From contig JAGHZG010000029.1 in assembly GCA_017743275.1 (NCBI GenBank), forward strand, positions 1 to 9,805: 9,805 nucleotides of DNA, given 5' to 3'. Position numbers and translations under genes: made by a program. A model generated the notes under the pieces. The model had not been told where the DNA came from and made no database searches. It saw only the letters and a program-made list of their open reading frames with translations. Origin of the DNA: Chloroflexota bacterium (GTDB lineage Bacteria; Chloroflexota; Anaerolineae; B4-G1; DUEL01). The stretch's first letter is position 1; each line of letters opens with the position of its first letter. Of this stretch, positions 1-8,483 are shown piece after piece.

Positions 1-3000
1 CCTTTGATCGCCCGATGAACTGGGAGAGCGTTGTTGCGGCCTTTTCCATAGAGCCGCCAACGGCCGGTCGGTTTGAGTGGGAAGAGACGACCTTCGTATT
101 TTGGCCCCACGAGCCGCTCCAGTCCCTTGCCACCTACACCGTCACCATTGCCCCTTCGGCGCTGGACGACACCGGCCGGCCCGTCCTCTCCGAACCCTAT
201 GCCTGGACCTTCCAGACCGGCGTTCCCTACGAGGTGGCCGATTTCGGCTGGGGGCCGAACGCGCAGGTGCTGGACGCGGACGGCCGCCGGGCCGTCCACT
301 TCCGCCTTTTCGGCTCCGTCTCCCTCAGTTTGACTTTTGAACTGTATCGGGTGACGCTCCCCCAGTTCCTGGACCGCTACGCGTCGGGGTTCCGGGGCGT
401 GGCGGAGTGGGAGAAGCGTCCCATCAGCCTGGAAGGCGCCATCCGGGCGCGCCAGTGGGAAGTGGTCGCCCGCAACAACCAGGAATGGCCCGCTCCCGGC
501 GAGGTCATCATCCCTGCCGACGTCCCCCCCCGGCCTGTACATCCTGAACATGAAAGCCCCCGCCATCGGGATGACCGACCAGTTGTTCCTCATCCTGACC
601 CGCCACGTCCTCACCCTGAAGCAGGCCGAGGGACAGATTGTCGCCTGGCTCACCGACATCAACGGCGGGCCCGTCGCCGGGGCCGAGGTCGGCGTCTACG
701 CCCGCGACGGCACCCGGGTGGCCCAGGGCACCACCGACGACAGTGGCGTCTACCGGACCCGCGTTCCCCGGGACCCCCAGCCCCTGATCGTGGTCGCCCG
801 CGTGGGCGACGACATCACCGCCGCCGGCCTGAGTAACGAGTGGCGCAGTCCCACCGGCTCCTGGTGGGGCTGGTGGGGGCTGACGCCCACCGCCCGGCGC
901 TACTCCGCCTACATCTACACCGACCGCCCCATCTACCGCCCCGGCCAGACCGTCTTCTTCAAGGGCATCCTGCGCCGGGACGACGACGCCGTCCTTTCCC
1001 TGCCGCCCGTCGGGACTCCCGTCACCGTCCGCATCCGGGACGCGCGGGATAACATCGTCCAGACCTTCCCTCTGACCACCAGCCCGTTCGGCACCGTCCA
1101 CGGCGAATTCTCTCTGGCCGACGGCGCGATGTTGGGCAACTACGCCGTGGAAATGGTTGTGGACGGCGAGGCCCACCGGCAAATCTTCAAAGTCCAGGAC
1201 TACCGCAAGCCCGACTACCAGGTGCAGGTGACCCCCGAGCGCGCCCGCTATGTCGCCAATGAGACGATCACAGTAACGGTGAAATCTCAATATTTCTTCG
1301 GCGAACCGGTGGCCAACGCGCAGGTAACGGTGAAGGTGTACCAACTGGGCGAGTCATACTGCTGGGAGAAATGCCCCCCCGAGGAGAAATACGTCTGGTA
1401 CCCGTCCGAGTCGCTTCCCATTCAGGCCACCACCGACGCCAGCGGCTATTTCACCCTCACCCTGCCCGCCGTTTACCGGCAGGACTACTGGTGGTGGGAT
1501 CAGCCCATCCGTACTCTCTGGGGCGTGGAGGCGACGGTGGACGACGGGAGCCACCAGACGGTGAGCCACTTCGCCGCCGTGGAGGTCTATCCCACCGCCG
1601 AACGGCTGAGCCTGGACACAGGCGGCTACCTGCACCCGCCGGGCCAGCCCTTCACCGTTCGGGTCGCTATGCAGACCATTTTTGACAGGCCCGTCTCCGG
1701 CCGCGTCGTCCGCCTGGAACTGGCCCGCTGGAGCCCCGAGACGGGGGATTACACCGACGTCGTCCAGGCCATCACGGTCACCACCAAAAGCGACGGCACG
1801 GCCAGCGCGCCGTTCACTCCGGAAAAGCCGGGCTGGCACCTTTTCCGCGCCGTCGCCACCGACTCCCTGGGGCATGAGGTGACAGCATCCACCTGGCTGG
1901 CCGTCTTCAGCCAGACCTGGTGGGGGGAACGGGCCACCGGCCAGCTGCGCATCCTGGCCGACCGGTCCCAGTACGCCCCCGGCGACGTCGCCCGCCTGCT
2001 CATAGAATCGACCGTCGGCGGGCCGGCCCTGCTCACTTTTGAGCGCGGGACCACCCGCCGGACCCAACGGGTCCACCTGACCCCGCCCCTTACCGTGGTG
2101 GACATCCCCATCCAGCCGGACGACGTCCCCAACATCTTCGTCACCGTGAACATCTGGGAGCCGCAGGACACCACACTCGGCCTGAAGGGAGGCTACTATT
2201 CCCTCTCCGACAGTCAACTCCGCACGACCAGCGTGGAACTCTCCGTCCCCGCCACCGACCGGCACCTGAGCGTCACCATCACGCCGGACCGGACCCGCTA
2301 CGCGCCCCACCAGCAGGCCCGCTTCACCGTGCGCGTCAACGACGCCCAGGGCGCGCCCGTCCCCGGCGCGGAGGTCTCCCTGGTGCTGGTGGACGAGGCC
2401 ATCTTCGCTCTCAGCGAGGAACTGGCCGGTCCCATCTACGACGCCTTCTACGACCGGCGGGAGAACATCGTCCGCACCTACGACGGTATGGCCCTGCGCC
2501 GCTACATCGGCGCAAACGGCATGGGCGGCGGTGGAGAAGGGGATTTTGGCCCGGCCAACCCCCGCAGCGACTTCCCTGATACGGCCATCTGGCTTCCGGC
2601 CCTCACCACCGACGCCGACGGCACCGTCGTCCTGACCCTCAACCTGCCGGACAGTCTGACCACCTGGCGGCTGACGGCGAAGGTGGCGACGGCGGACGCT
2701 CAGGTCCGGGTGGGCGAGGCAGTTGCGAAGGTCACCACTCACCAGACGATCGTCGTCCGCCCGCTTCTGCCGCGCGCCCTGACGGCCGGCGACCAGGTCT
2801 ACCTCTCCGCCTTCGTCCACAACTACAGCACCACCCCCCAGACCCTCACGGTGGACATCCGCTGGGAGGGAGGGCTGGAGGTGGCCCGTCCGCTGACGCA
2901 GACGGTGGCGCTGGCCCCCGGCGGGGCCCGTATCGTCGGCTGGCTGGCCCAGGCCCGGGCCGCAGGAACCGTCACCGTGACCGTGAGCGCCCGCTCCGCC

Positions 3001-4623
3001 ACCGCTGGCGACGCGGTCCGGATGACCATGCCCGTGCGCCCGCTGGCCGTCCCCCAGGTGGAGACCCATGTCGGCGAGTTCCGGGGCACATGGGAGACAA
3101 CGGTCACCCTTCCGCCCGACGCGCTGAAGGAGAGTTTCCTGGAAGTGCAACTGGCCCGCTCCATCGCCGGGAGCGTCCTGGTGGGCCTGGAGTATCTGAC
3201 CGGCTACCCCTTCGGCTGCGTGGAGCAGACGATGAGCAGGGCGTTGCCGACGGCCGTCGTGGCCCGCGCGTTCCACCAACTGGGATACTCCACTCCGACC
3301 CTGATGGCCGACCTGCCGCCCAAAGTCCGCGCCGGTCTCCAGCGGCTCTACGGCTTCCAGCACAACGACGGCGGCTGGGGCTGGTGGTGGGACGACGCCA
3401 GCCACGATTACCAGACCGCCTGGGTGGTCTTCGGCCTGGCGATGATCGCTCAGGCCGGCTACGAGGTGGACCCCGGGGTGATCGGGCGCGGGGTGGACTG
3501 GCTGAACCGCCATCTGAACGAAATGGACATCCGGACCCGCGCCTATGCCCTCTACGTGATGGCTGTCGCCGGGCAGGGGAACCGGGAGGCGACGCTGGCG
3601 ATGATCCCGGCGCAGGAGAAACTGGACTTCTTCAGTCGGGCGGCGCTGGCGCTGGCCCTGCAGGAAGTGGGCGCCCGAACGCAGGCGCGAGCCGTCCTGG
3701 ACGCGCTGGCGGAGCGGGCCACCGTCACCCCAGAGGGCGCATGGTGGGCCGGTGAGAGGTACGACGGGCACCACGACCAGAAGACGATGGCTTCTGCGAC
3801 CCGCACCACCGCGATGGTGCTGGACGCGCTGGTCCGCATCCGGCCCGACCATCCGCTGATCCCGCAGGCCGTCCGCTGGCTGATGGCCCAGCGCCGGACC
3901 GACGGATGGGGTAGCACCAACGAGACCGCCTACGCCATCATCGCGCTGACCGACTACCTGCTGGCGGTGGAGAAGCGGACAGCCGACACGACCTGTCGTG
4001 TGGAGATCAACGGGGCGGTGGTCTACGAAGGGAAGTTGGGGCGGGGCGAGCCCGCGATCTCTCTGACCGTTCCGGCGGCCCGTCTCCGAACCGGTCAGAA
4101 CAACCTGCGCATCCGGTGCGATGGGGGAGATTCTCTCTACTACGTGGTCAACAACCGCCTTTACCTGGCCCGGGAGCAGATTGAGGCCGCTGGCAACGTG
4201 CGGGTCCAGCGGACCTATCGGGACCTGGAGACGAAACAGGTCATCACCCGCGCGCGGCCCGGGCAACTGGTGCAGGTGGAACTGCGGGTGACCGTTCCGA
4301 GGGGAGGGTTCTACATCATTGTGGAGGACCCGTTGCCGGGCGGCCTGGAGGCGCTGAACGAACGGCTCAATACCACCAGCCACGACGCCAGCGTTCAGAA
4401 AGACCGGTTCTACTGGCATGAGTACGGGTACAACAACAAAGAGGTATGGGGAGACCGGGTGGTCTTCTTCGTGACGGAAATGGCGGGAGAGTGGCGGGTG
4501 ACCTATCTGGCGCGGGCAGTGCGGTCGGGGCAGTTTTTGGCGCTGCCCGCGGAGGTGACGGCGATGTACGACGCAACGGTGTGGGGGCGGTCGGCCAGCC
4601 AGACCTTCGGGGTGTCGCCGTAG
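1..4623 (+). CDS. Alpha-2-macroglobulin family thioester protein, 5'-partial, one frameshift
   Basis: This is a large extracellular or periplasmic protease-trapping protein of the bacterial A2M family. The window opens mid-protein: codons from position 3 read FDRPMNWESV and continue to WTFQTG near 219, a Big_5/SbsA-like Ig domain, so the ATG at 15 is internal. A macroglobulin-type domain follows (about 610-780). An MG2 domain begins near 901 (YIYTDRPIYRPGQ). A Gly-rich bait-type segment lies at 2518-2550 (GMGGGGEGDFG). The A2M core follows (DTAIWLPAL at 2578, LPDSLTTWRL at 2644). The thioester motif GCVEQ has Cys at 3217 and Gln at 3226. An alpha/alpha toroid follows (DGGWGWWWDD near 3367), then a C-terminal macroglobulin domain (DPLPGGLEALN near 4327). 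The visible protein is about 1,539 residues. The frame changes by +1 at a C8 run (524-531); downstream text is perfectly family-like. Family A2Ms covalently trap attacking proteases. The signal peptide or lipobox is out of view, and no pbpC partner is visible. Confidence 0.93.
524..531 (+). other. C8 homopolymer frameshift within the A2M gene
   Basis: The upstream frame reads ...VIIPADVPP and then becomes Arg/Pro/His-rich nonsense until a stop at 836. The +1 frame continues sensibly from the same point as GLYILNMKAPAIGMTDQLF and stays open to 4623. Removing one C from the run of eight restores a continuous reading frame. The simplest explanation is a one-base homopolymer insertion, from sequencing, assembly or a real mutation. 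A ribosomal +1 slip on CCC-C is possible but unsupported. Confidence 0.85.
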
Positions 4624-4703
4624 CGCAGTTGTCCTGCTGACTGAAATCTCGCCCTGTTGCGTCGGTCGCCAGGCCTGTATGCCGGCGAACCGCCTGCGCT
4701 GCG
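4620..4703. repeat. Degenerate copy of the GTAGCGCAGG palindromic repeat at the A2M 3' end
   Basis: The element begins with GTAGCGCAG, which contains the A2M stop codon TAG, and ends with CTGCGCTGC, an 8-of-9 inverted match. Its core CGCCAGGCCTG (4667-4677) and CCTGCGCT (4693-4700) match the core and right arm of the cleaner 49-bp palindrome at 7039-7087, at nearly the same spacing (26 versus 27 bp). The copy is diverged, so membership of the same family is likely but not certain. Confidence 0.5.
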
Positions 4704-4790
4704 TGATCGGCAAACCGATCAGGGCAGGGATGACCCACACCCTGCGGAGCGGTTTACCCAGAACGGGAAATGCCCCTCCCGATGGGGGGC
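4704..4790. terminator. Two small hairpins in the convergent A2M/aroQ gap; possible terminator region
   Basis: TGATCGG-CAAA-CCGATCA (4704-4721) forms a 7-bp stem with a 4-base loop. A second hairpin at 4772-4790 pairs GCCCCTC with GGGGGGC, with one G-T pair. Both lie between convergent stops at 4623 and 4808, where terminators are expected. Neither is followed by a clear T-run on either strand, so a classical intrinsic terminator is not demonstrated. No gene is seen in 4624-4807. Confidence 0.3.
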
Positions 4791-4807
4791 AACACGGGGC
4801 GGTGGCT

Positions 4808-5281
4808 CTAATCGGTATCCTGCCGCGCTCCGGGCCGATTTCCGGATCGGCCTCCCAATGCCAGCAGGGCCTCCAGGCCCAGAAGGTAACTCCGCGGCCC
4901 GAAGCCGCATATTTGCCCCGCGCAGACCTCCGCGATGACCGACGTGCGCCGGAAGGATTCACGGGCATGGATGTTGCTGAGATGCACCTCAACGGCGGGC
5001 AGATGCACCCCAGCCAGCGCATCCCGCAGGGCGTAGGAGTAGTGAGTCAGGGCGCCGGGGTTGATCAGGATGCCGTCGGCCCAGTCCTTCGCCTCGTGGA
5101 TGGCATCCATCAGCACCCCCTCGTGGTTGGACTGCACAATGCGCAGGGTAACGCCCTGCGCCGCCGCCACGGCCTCCAGTTGGGCATTGATCTCGTCCAG
5201 CGTGGTGGAACCGTACACCTCCGGCTCGCGCGTGCCCAGCAGGTTGAGGTTCGGTCCGTGGAGTACCAGGATGTTCTTCAT
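4808..5281 (-). CDS. aroQ: Type II 3-dehydroquinate dehydratase
   Basis: This cytoplasmic dodecameric-type enzyme removes water from 3-dehydroquinate to give 3-dehydroshikimate. The 157-residue product starts [16 protein letters not shown] and shows the whole type II signature. Catalytic Arg18 and Tyr23 sit in the lid loop (TREPEVYG), Asn74 in INPGALTH, His100 in VEVHLSN, and Arg111 after the REESF-like segment ARESFRR. These positions are one lower than the well-known M. tuberculosis numbering. An upstream in-frame ATG at 5302 exists, but the start at 5281 matches the family N-terminus and has AGGAGG seven bases upstream. The ATG overlaps the aroKB stop as ATGA, implying translational coupling as the last gene of the aro operon. 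The C-terminal tail (about residues 144-157) is Arg/Gly-rich, extends past the conserved fold, and is encoded partly by a palindrome at 4833-4852. Confidence 0.96.
   Translation of the reverse strand: MKNILVLHGPNLNLLGTREPEVYGSTTLDEINAQLEAVAAAQGVTLRIVQSNHEGVLMDAIHEAKDWADGILINPGALTHYSYALRDALAGVHLPAVEVHLSNIHARESFRRTSVIAEVCAGQICGFGPRSYLLGLEALLALGGRSGNRPGARQDTD
4833..4852 (-). repeat. Small palindrome in the 3' end of aroQ
   Basis: Perfect 7-bp arms GGCCGAT (4833-4839) and ATCGGCC (4846-4852) enclose a 6-base loop. The palindrome encodes part of the non-conserved C-terminal tail of AroQ, about 25 bp before its stop codon. It may be an ordinary GC-rich coincidence or part of a 3'-end structure. 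Confidence 0.35.
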
Positions 5282-6936
5282 TGCGATTCCTCCTGTTGAC
5301 ATATCGTTCGCCAGGCATCTGTAACGGCCGATTCAGGCACGGAGTCCACCACCTCCACCGCGCCGATCCGCCGCAACAGGACAAAACGGAGTGTGCGGCC
5401 CCGGCGTTTTTTGTCGGTGGACATGGCGGCATACGCCTGCTCCGGGTCACACGGCCAGGCTGTCGGCAGACCCAGACGGGCCAGCAGGTCGCGCACCCGA
5501 CCAGGCAATGTGGGCTCGCAGTATCTCAGGGAAGCGCTCAGTTCGGCCGCGGCCACCAGGCCCAGCCCTACCGCCTCGCCGTGGCGAAGGGTGAAGCCCG
5601 AGATCAACTCCAGGGCATGCCCAAAGGTGTGGCCCAGGTTCAACCAGGCCCGCTCTCCCATTTCGTACGGGTCCCGTTCCACGATGCGTACCTTGACCCG
5701 TACGGCGTCGGCGATCAGCGCGGCCAGGGAGATCGGCCTGTCGCCCGCCAGATGGTCAAACAGCATCGGGTCGCCGATCAGCGCGGCCTTCACCACCTCG
5801 GCCATCGCGGCGCGGTACTCGGCCTCGGGCAGCGTCCTCAGCACCCAGGGGTCTATCAGCACCACCGAGGGGTGTTTGAACGCGCCGACCAGATTTTTGC
5901 CCTGCGGCAGGTTGACGGCCACTTTCCCTCCCACGCTGGCATCCACCATCGCCAGCAGACTGGTCGGCACCTGGACGAAGGGGACACCCCGCAGCCATGT
6001 CGCCGCCACGAACCCGGCCAGGTCGCCGATCACGCCGCCGCCCAGGGCGATAACCGGCTCTCCCCGGGCCAGCCGGGCGGCGGCGAAGCGCTCGTAGAGG
6101 TCTGCCGCCGTAGAGAGGGTCTTATAGGCCTCCCCATCGGGCACTTCAAACACCAGGGGTTCAAAACCGGCCTCCTCCAGCGCGGCCTGCAGGGGGGCGG
6201 CATAGAATCTCCCCACGGTGGGATTCGTCACCACCGCGCAGCGCCCGGGCCGCAGGCCGGCCCGGATCAGGTGCCGGCCCGCTTGAGCCAGGAGACCATC
6301 GGCAATCAGCACATCGTAGCCTGGGAACTGTCCGGTCTCCCCGGGATCCGGGGAAACCGGCCAGAACGGGCCGGAGACCGGGGCGGGGGTGGTCAGATGG
6401 ACCACCAGACGGTACCCCTCCCCGGGCAGGCCCGCAACAACGCCCAGCACCCGCTCCGCCACGGCGGCCACAGGGAGATGGGTGGTATCTATGTGGTGCG
6501 GGATGACTGAATAGGCCGTGGCGCGCTGGCTCAGCAGGGCCGCGATCCGCTCCTGGCGGTTTGGGCCTGCCAGCAGTGGCCGGTCCTCATGACCGCTCAG
6601 GCGTGCCAGGATGGCCTCCGGCGCGGCGTCCAGGCAGATCAGGATGCCCCCAGCAGCCAGGGCTTCCCGGTTCGCGGGGTTTACCACCGTCCCGCCGCCT
6701 GTGGCAATCACCAGGCTGGCCGGAGCCCGCAGTTCCTGGCAGACCTCGGCCTCCAGCGTCCGGAAAGTCGGCTCGCCATCCTCGGCGAAAATGCGCGGGA
6801 TCGGTTTGCCGGCCCGCGCCACGATCAAATCGTCCAGGTCCACGAAGCGCCAGCCCAGCCGGGCCGCCACTTCGCGGCCCACGCAGGTCTTCCCGGTACC
6901 CATAAATCCGGTCAGGATGATGTTGGGCTCTGCCAT
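5278..6936 (-). CDS. aroKB: Bifunctional shikimate kinase / 3-dehydroquinate synthase (AroK-AroB fusion)
   Basis: This 552-residue cytoplasmic fusion enzyme does two non-consecutive pathway steps. Residues 1-170 are shikimate kinase (ATP-dependent 3-phosphorylation): P-loop GFMGTGKT at 10-17, FVDLDD with Asp33/35/36, Arg59 in FRTLE, shikimate-binding GGG at 80-82, lid Arg119 in RPLL, and Arg138. Residues 176-540 are dehydroquinate synthase (NAD- and metal-dependent cyclisation of DAHP): [15 protein letters not shown] at 299-305, DASVGGK, and likely metal ligands Glu380, His436 (LGHTFGH) and His452 (RHGE). The ATG at 6936 is chosen because [10 protein letters not shown] matches the kinase N-terminus and GGAG lies 9 bases upstream. 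An upstream extension to 7098 would translate palindromic repeat DNA. Residues 186-202 look like an insertion between the first two AroB strands. The gene follows aroC after a 353-bp repeat-filled gap and overlaps aroQ by ATGA. Confidence 0.95.
   Translation of the reverse strand: MAEPNIILTGFMGTGKTCVGREVAARLGWRFVDLDDLIVARAGKPIPRIFAEDGEPTFRTLEAEVCQELRAPASLVIATGGGTVVNPANREALAAGGILICLDAAPEAILARLSGHEDRPLLAGPNRQERIAALLSQRATAYSVIPHHIDTTHLPVAAVAERVLGVVAGLPGEGYRLVVHLTTPAPVSGPFWPVSPDPGETGQFPGYDVLIADGLLAQAGRHLIRAGLRPGRCAVVTNPTVGRFYAAPLQAALEEAGFEPLVFEVPDGEAYKTLSTAADLYERFAAARLARGEPVIALGGGVIGDLAGFVAATWLRGVPFVQVPTSLLAMVDASVGGKVAVNLPQGKNLVGAFKHPSVVLIDPWVLRTLPEAEYRAAMAEVVKAALIGDPMLFDHLAGDRPISLAALIADAVRVKVRIVERDPYEMGERAWLNLGHTFGHALELISGFTLRHGEAVGLGLVAAAELSASLRYCEPTLPGRVRDLLARLGLPTAWPCDPEQAYAAMSTDKKRRGRTLRFVLLRRIGAVEVVDSVPESAVTDAWRTICQQEESQ
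5289..5294 (-). promoter_or_regulatory. Ribosome binding site deciding the aroQ start
   Basis: A full AGGAGG on the minus strand lies 7 bases before the ATG at 5281, inside the last codons of aroKB (encoding QQEESQ). Its position supports the 5281 start over the upstream ATG at 5302 and fits coupled translation with aroKB. Confidence 0.8.
6332..6381 (-). repeat. Palindromic element embedded in frame in aroKB
   Basis: Outer arms CCGGTCTCC (6332-6340) and GGAGACCGG (6373-6381) are perfect inverted repeats. Inside are two further hairpins: TCCCCGG/CCGGGGA (6338-6354, loop GAT) and CCGGCC/GGCCGG (6357-6374). This gives a three-way-junction-like layout; the outer and inner stems share a few bases. 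It encodes AroKB residues 186-202 ([17 protein letters not shown]), a Pro/Gly-rich stretch where dehydroquinate synthases normally have a tight turn between the first strand and the [14 protein letters not shown] strand. It resembles, in principle only, the protein-coding palindromic elements described in Rickettsia. Confidence 0.6.
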
Positions 6937-6968
6937 CGGTTTCCACTCCACGCTTGGGGATATTGAAT

Positions 6969-7118
6969 CGCCACGAGTAACTGCCTCCCAGAGAGCCTTC
7001 GGGCAAGCGCCAACAAAGACACAGCGAAGGCATGCCCCTGTAGCGCAGGCCGCCAGGCCTGCATGCAGGCTGTCAGCCTGCGCTACATCTCTTGCCAACC
7101 GATTCGGGTAGGCAGTTA
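6969..7118. repeat. Inverted-repeat-bounded segment upstream of aroKB
   Basis: GTAACTGCCTCCC-type sequence at 6977-6989 is mirrored by GGGTAGGCAGTTAC at 7106-7119 with a one-base difference in length. A second inverted pair lies inside, GCCTTCG (6995-7001) and CGAAGGC (7025-7031). CGCCACGA occurs at 6969-6976 and again directly repeated at 7119-7126, as expected of repeat-family ends. The middle holds the 49-bp palindrome at 7039-7087. No coding potential is apparent, so a non-coding mobile or structural repeat (MITE-like) is the best reading. Confidence 0.55.
7039..7087. repeat. 49-bp palindrome, TGTAGCGCAGGC family
   Basis: The perfect 12-bp ends TGTAGCGCAGGC (7039-7050) and GCCTGCGCTACA (7076-7087) are followed inward by a nearly complementary segment centred on GCATGC. 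Together they form an almost continuous hairpin of about 24 bp with a few mismatches and one bulge. A degenerate relative occurs at 4620-4703. No T-run follows on either side, so it is better described as a dispersed palindromic repeat than an intrinsic terminator. Confidence 0.75.
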
Positions 7119-7120
7119 CG

Positions 7121-7180
<60 letters not shown>

Positions 7181-7190
7181 TGTGTCGGGC

Positions 7191-7230
7191 GTCGGTCTTC
7201 GCCGACACTCTGAGGTCGGCGAAGGCCGAC
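7191..7230. repeat. 16-bp stem hairpin in the aroC-aroKB gap
   Basis: GTCGGTCTTCGCCGAC (7191-7206) pairs with GTCGGCGAAGGCCGAC (7215-7230) with one mismatch around an 8-base loop. This is the strongest single hairpin in the gap and the core of the composite repeat. As RNA it would lie between aroC and aroKB in the operon transcript. It could stabilise or process the message, or simply be the heart of a mobile repeat. Confidence 0.7.
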
Positions 7231-7289
7231 CATCGGCCGCAGGCTCAGGAAGGCTGACTTCAGTCGGCGCCTGAATGGTTAATTCGTGG

Positions 7290-8483
7290 CTATAACTCCG
7301 CGTCCGTTCCCGGGTACTCAAACCGCCAGGGCCCATTGTCCATCGGCAGGTCGGCCAGATGGGACCGACGCAGCGCGGCGAAGCGGGGCAACTGCTCTTC
7401 CAGAGAATCCCCGCCCAGTTTGCGGAGGAGTTCGTCTGCCAGCACCCAGGCGACCATGGCCTCGCCGACCACCGCCGCCCGGGGCACCGCGCAGACGTCG
7501 GACCGCTCATAGCGGGGCGCGGCGAGCCTCCCGGTAGCCAGGTCCACTGAGGGAAGGGGCGTCCGGGTGGTGCTGATCGGCTTCATGGCCGCCCGCAGGA
7601 CGATGGGCTCTCCGGTGGTGATGCCGCCTTCCAGCCCGCCGGCGCGGTTGGAGGCGCGCCGGAGGTGGCCCTCCGGGTCGCAGAGAATGGGGTCATGGAC
7701 CTGGGTGCCCCGACGGCGGGCATTGGCGAAGGCCGAGCCCACCTCCACGCCTTTGACCGCCGGGATAGAGGCCAGCGCACCCAGCAGGCGTCCGCTCAAC
7801 CGGCGGTCAAAGTGGACGTGGCTGCCCAGCCCAGGGGGCACACCCAGGGCCACTACCTCAAATATACCCCCCACCGTGTCCCCTTCCATCTGACGGATGT
7901 GTTGACGCATGGACTCCGCGGCCGCCGGGTCCGGACAGCGGAGGTCGTTGGACTCCGCCCGGGCCAGCCGTTCGGGGTAGGGAAAGTCGTCCTCCAGCAT
8001 GGCCTCCACTTCGCCGATGGCGATGACGTAACTGCCCACGACGATGCCAAACCGGGCCAGGTACTGCTTGCAGAGGGCGCCCGCCGCCACCCGTGCGGCC
8101 GTCTCCCGGGCGCTGGCGCGCTCCAGCCCCAGCCGTAGGTCGCGATAGCCGTATTTGACCGCCGCAGTCAGGTCCGCGTGGCCGGGCCGGGGGATGGTCA
8201 TTGCCGCGATCTCCTGGTCGGCCCAGGCGCGGTAGTCCAGGTTGACGATTTCCAGCGCGATGGGCGCGCCCGTCGTCCGGCCCGCCAGCACGCCCGCCGT
8301 GATGCGGACCCGGTCCCGCTCTATGGACATCCGGCCCCCGGCCCCGAAGGAGACCTGCCGCCGGGCCAGTTCCCGGTCCAGGGCATCCACCGAAACGGGC
8401 ACTCCGGCGACCATCCCCTCCAGAATCGCGGTCAGTTTGGGGCCGTGACTTTCACCGGCGGTCAGGAGACGAAGAGAGGACAT
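7290..8483 (-). CDS. aroC: Chorismate synthase
   Basis: The enzyme uses reduced FMN to eliminate phosphate from EPSP and give chorismate, the end of the shared aromatic pathway; it is a cytoplasmic tetramer. The 397-residue product has the expected full length. Signatures seen are AGESHG with His13 at residues 9-14, GGRMSIERDRVRITAGV (49-65), RPGHADL with His102, the ERASARETAARVAAG motif (121-135), FANARRRGTQVHDP (252-265), NRAGGLEGGITTGEP (279-293), and RSDVCAVPRAAVVGEA with Asp329. The ATG at 8483 lies inside the aroE 3' end (32-bp overlap) with AAGGA ten bases upstream, so the two genes are probably coupled. The TAG stop and the last codons (Glu-Leu) fall within the right end of a palindromic repeat, so the extreme C-terminus may be repeat-derived. 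Confidence 0.97.
   Translation of the reverse strand: MSSLRLLTAGESHGPKLTAILEGMVAGVPVSVDALDRELARRQVSFGAGGRMSIERDRVRITAGVLAGRTTGAPIALEIVNLDYRAWADQEIAAMTIPRPGHADLTAAVKYGYRDLRLGLERASARETAARVAAGALCKQYLARFGIVVGSYVIAIGEVEAMLEDDFPYPERLARAESNDLRCPDPAAAESMRQHIRQMEGDTVGGIFEVVALGVPPGLGSHVHFDRRLSGRLLGALASIPAVKGVEVGSAFANARRRGTQVHDPILCDPEGHLRRASNRAGGLEGGITTGEPIVLRAAMKPISTTRTPLPSVDLATGRLAAPRYERSDVCAVPRAAVVGEAMVAWVLADELLRKLGGDSLEEQLPRFAALRRSHLADLPMDNGPWRFEYPGTDAEL

Noticed and set aside
532..836. Continuation of the upstream A2M frame past the C8 run
   Set aside because: The translation becomes Arg/Pro/His-rich nonsense, while the +1 frame carries conserved A2M sequence.
508..1344. A 278-codon minus-strand open frame antisense to A2M
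   Set aside because: Gly/Val/Asp-rich shadow translation with no motif, opposite a clearly conserved coding region.
1354..5022. A 1,222-codon open frame on the minus strand antisense to the A2M gene and into the aroQ region
   Set aside because: It is a by-product of GC-rich third positions on the sense strand. Its translation is low-complexity Gly/Arg/Asp/Val with no recognisable domain, and it overlaps two well-supported genes.
6937..7098. A 54-residue N-terminal extension of AroKB
   Set aside because: It would translate the 49-bp palindromic repeat. The family N-terminus and a plausible ribosome site support the start at 6936.
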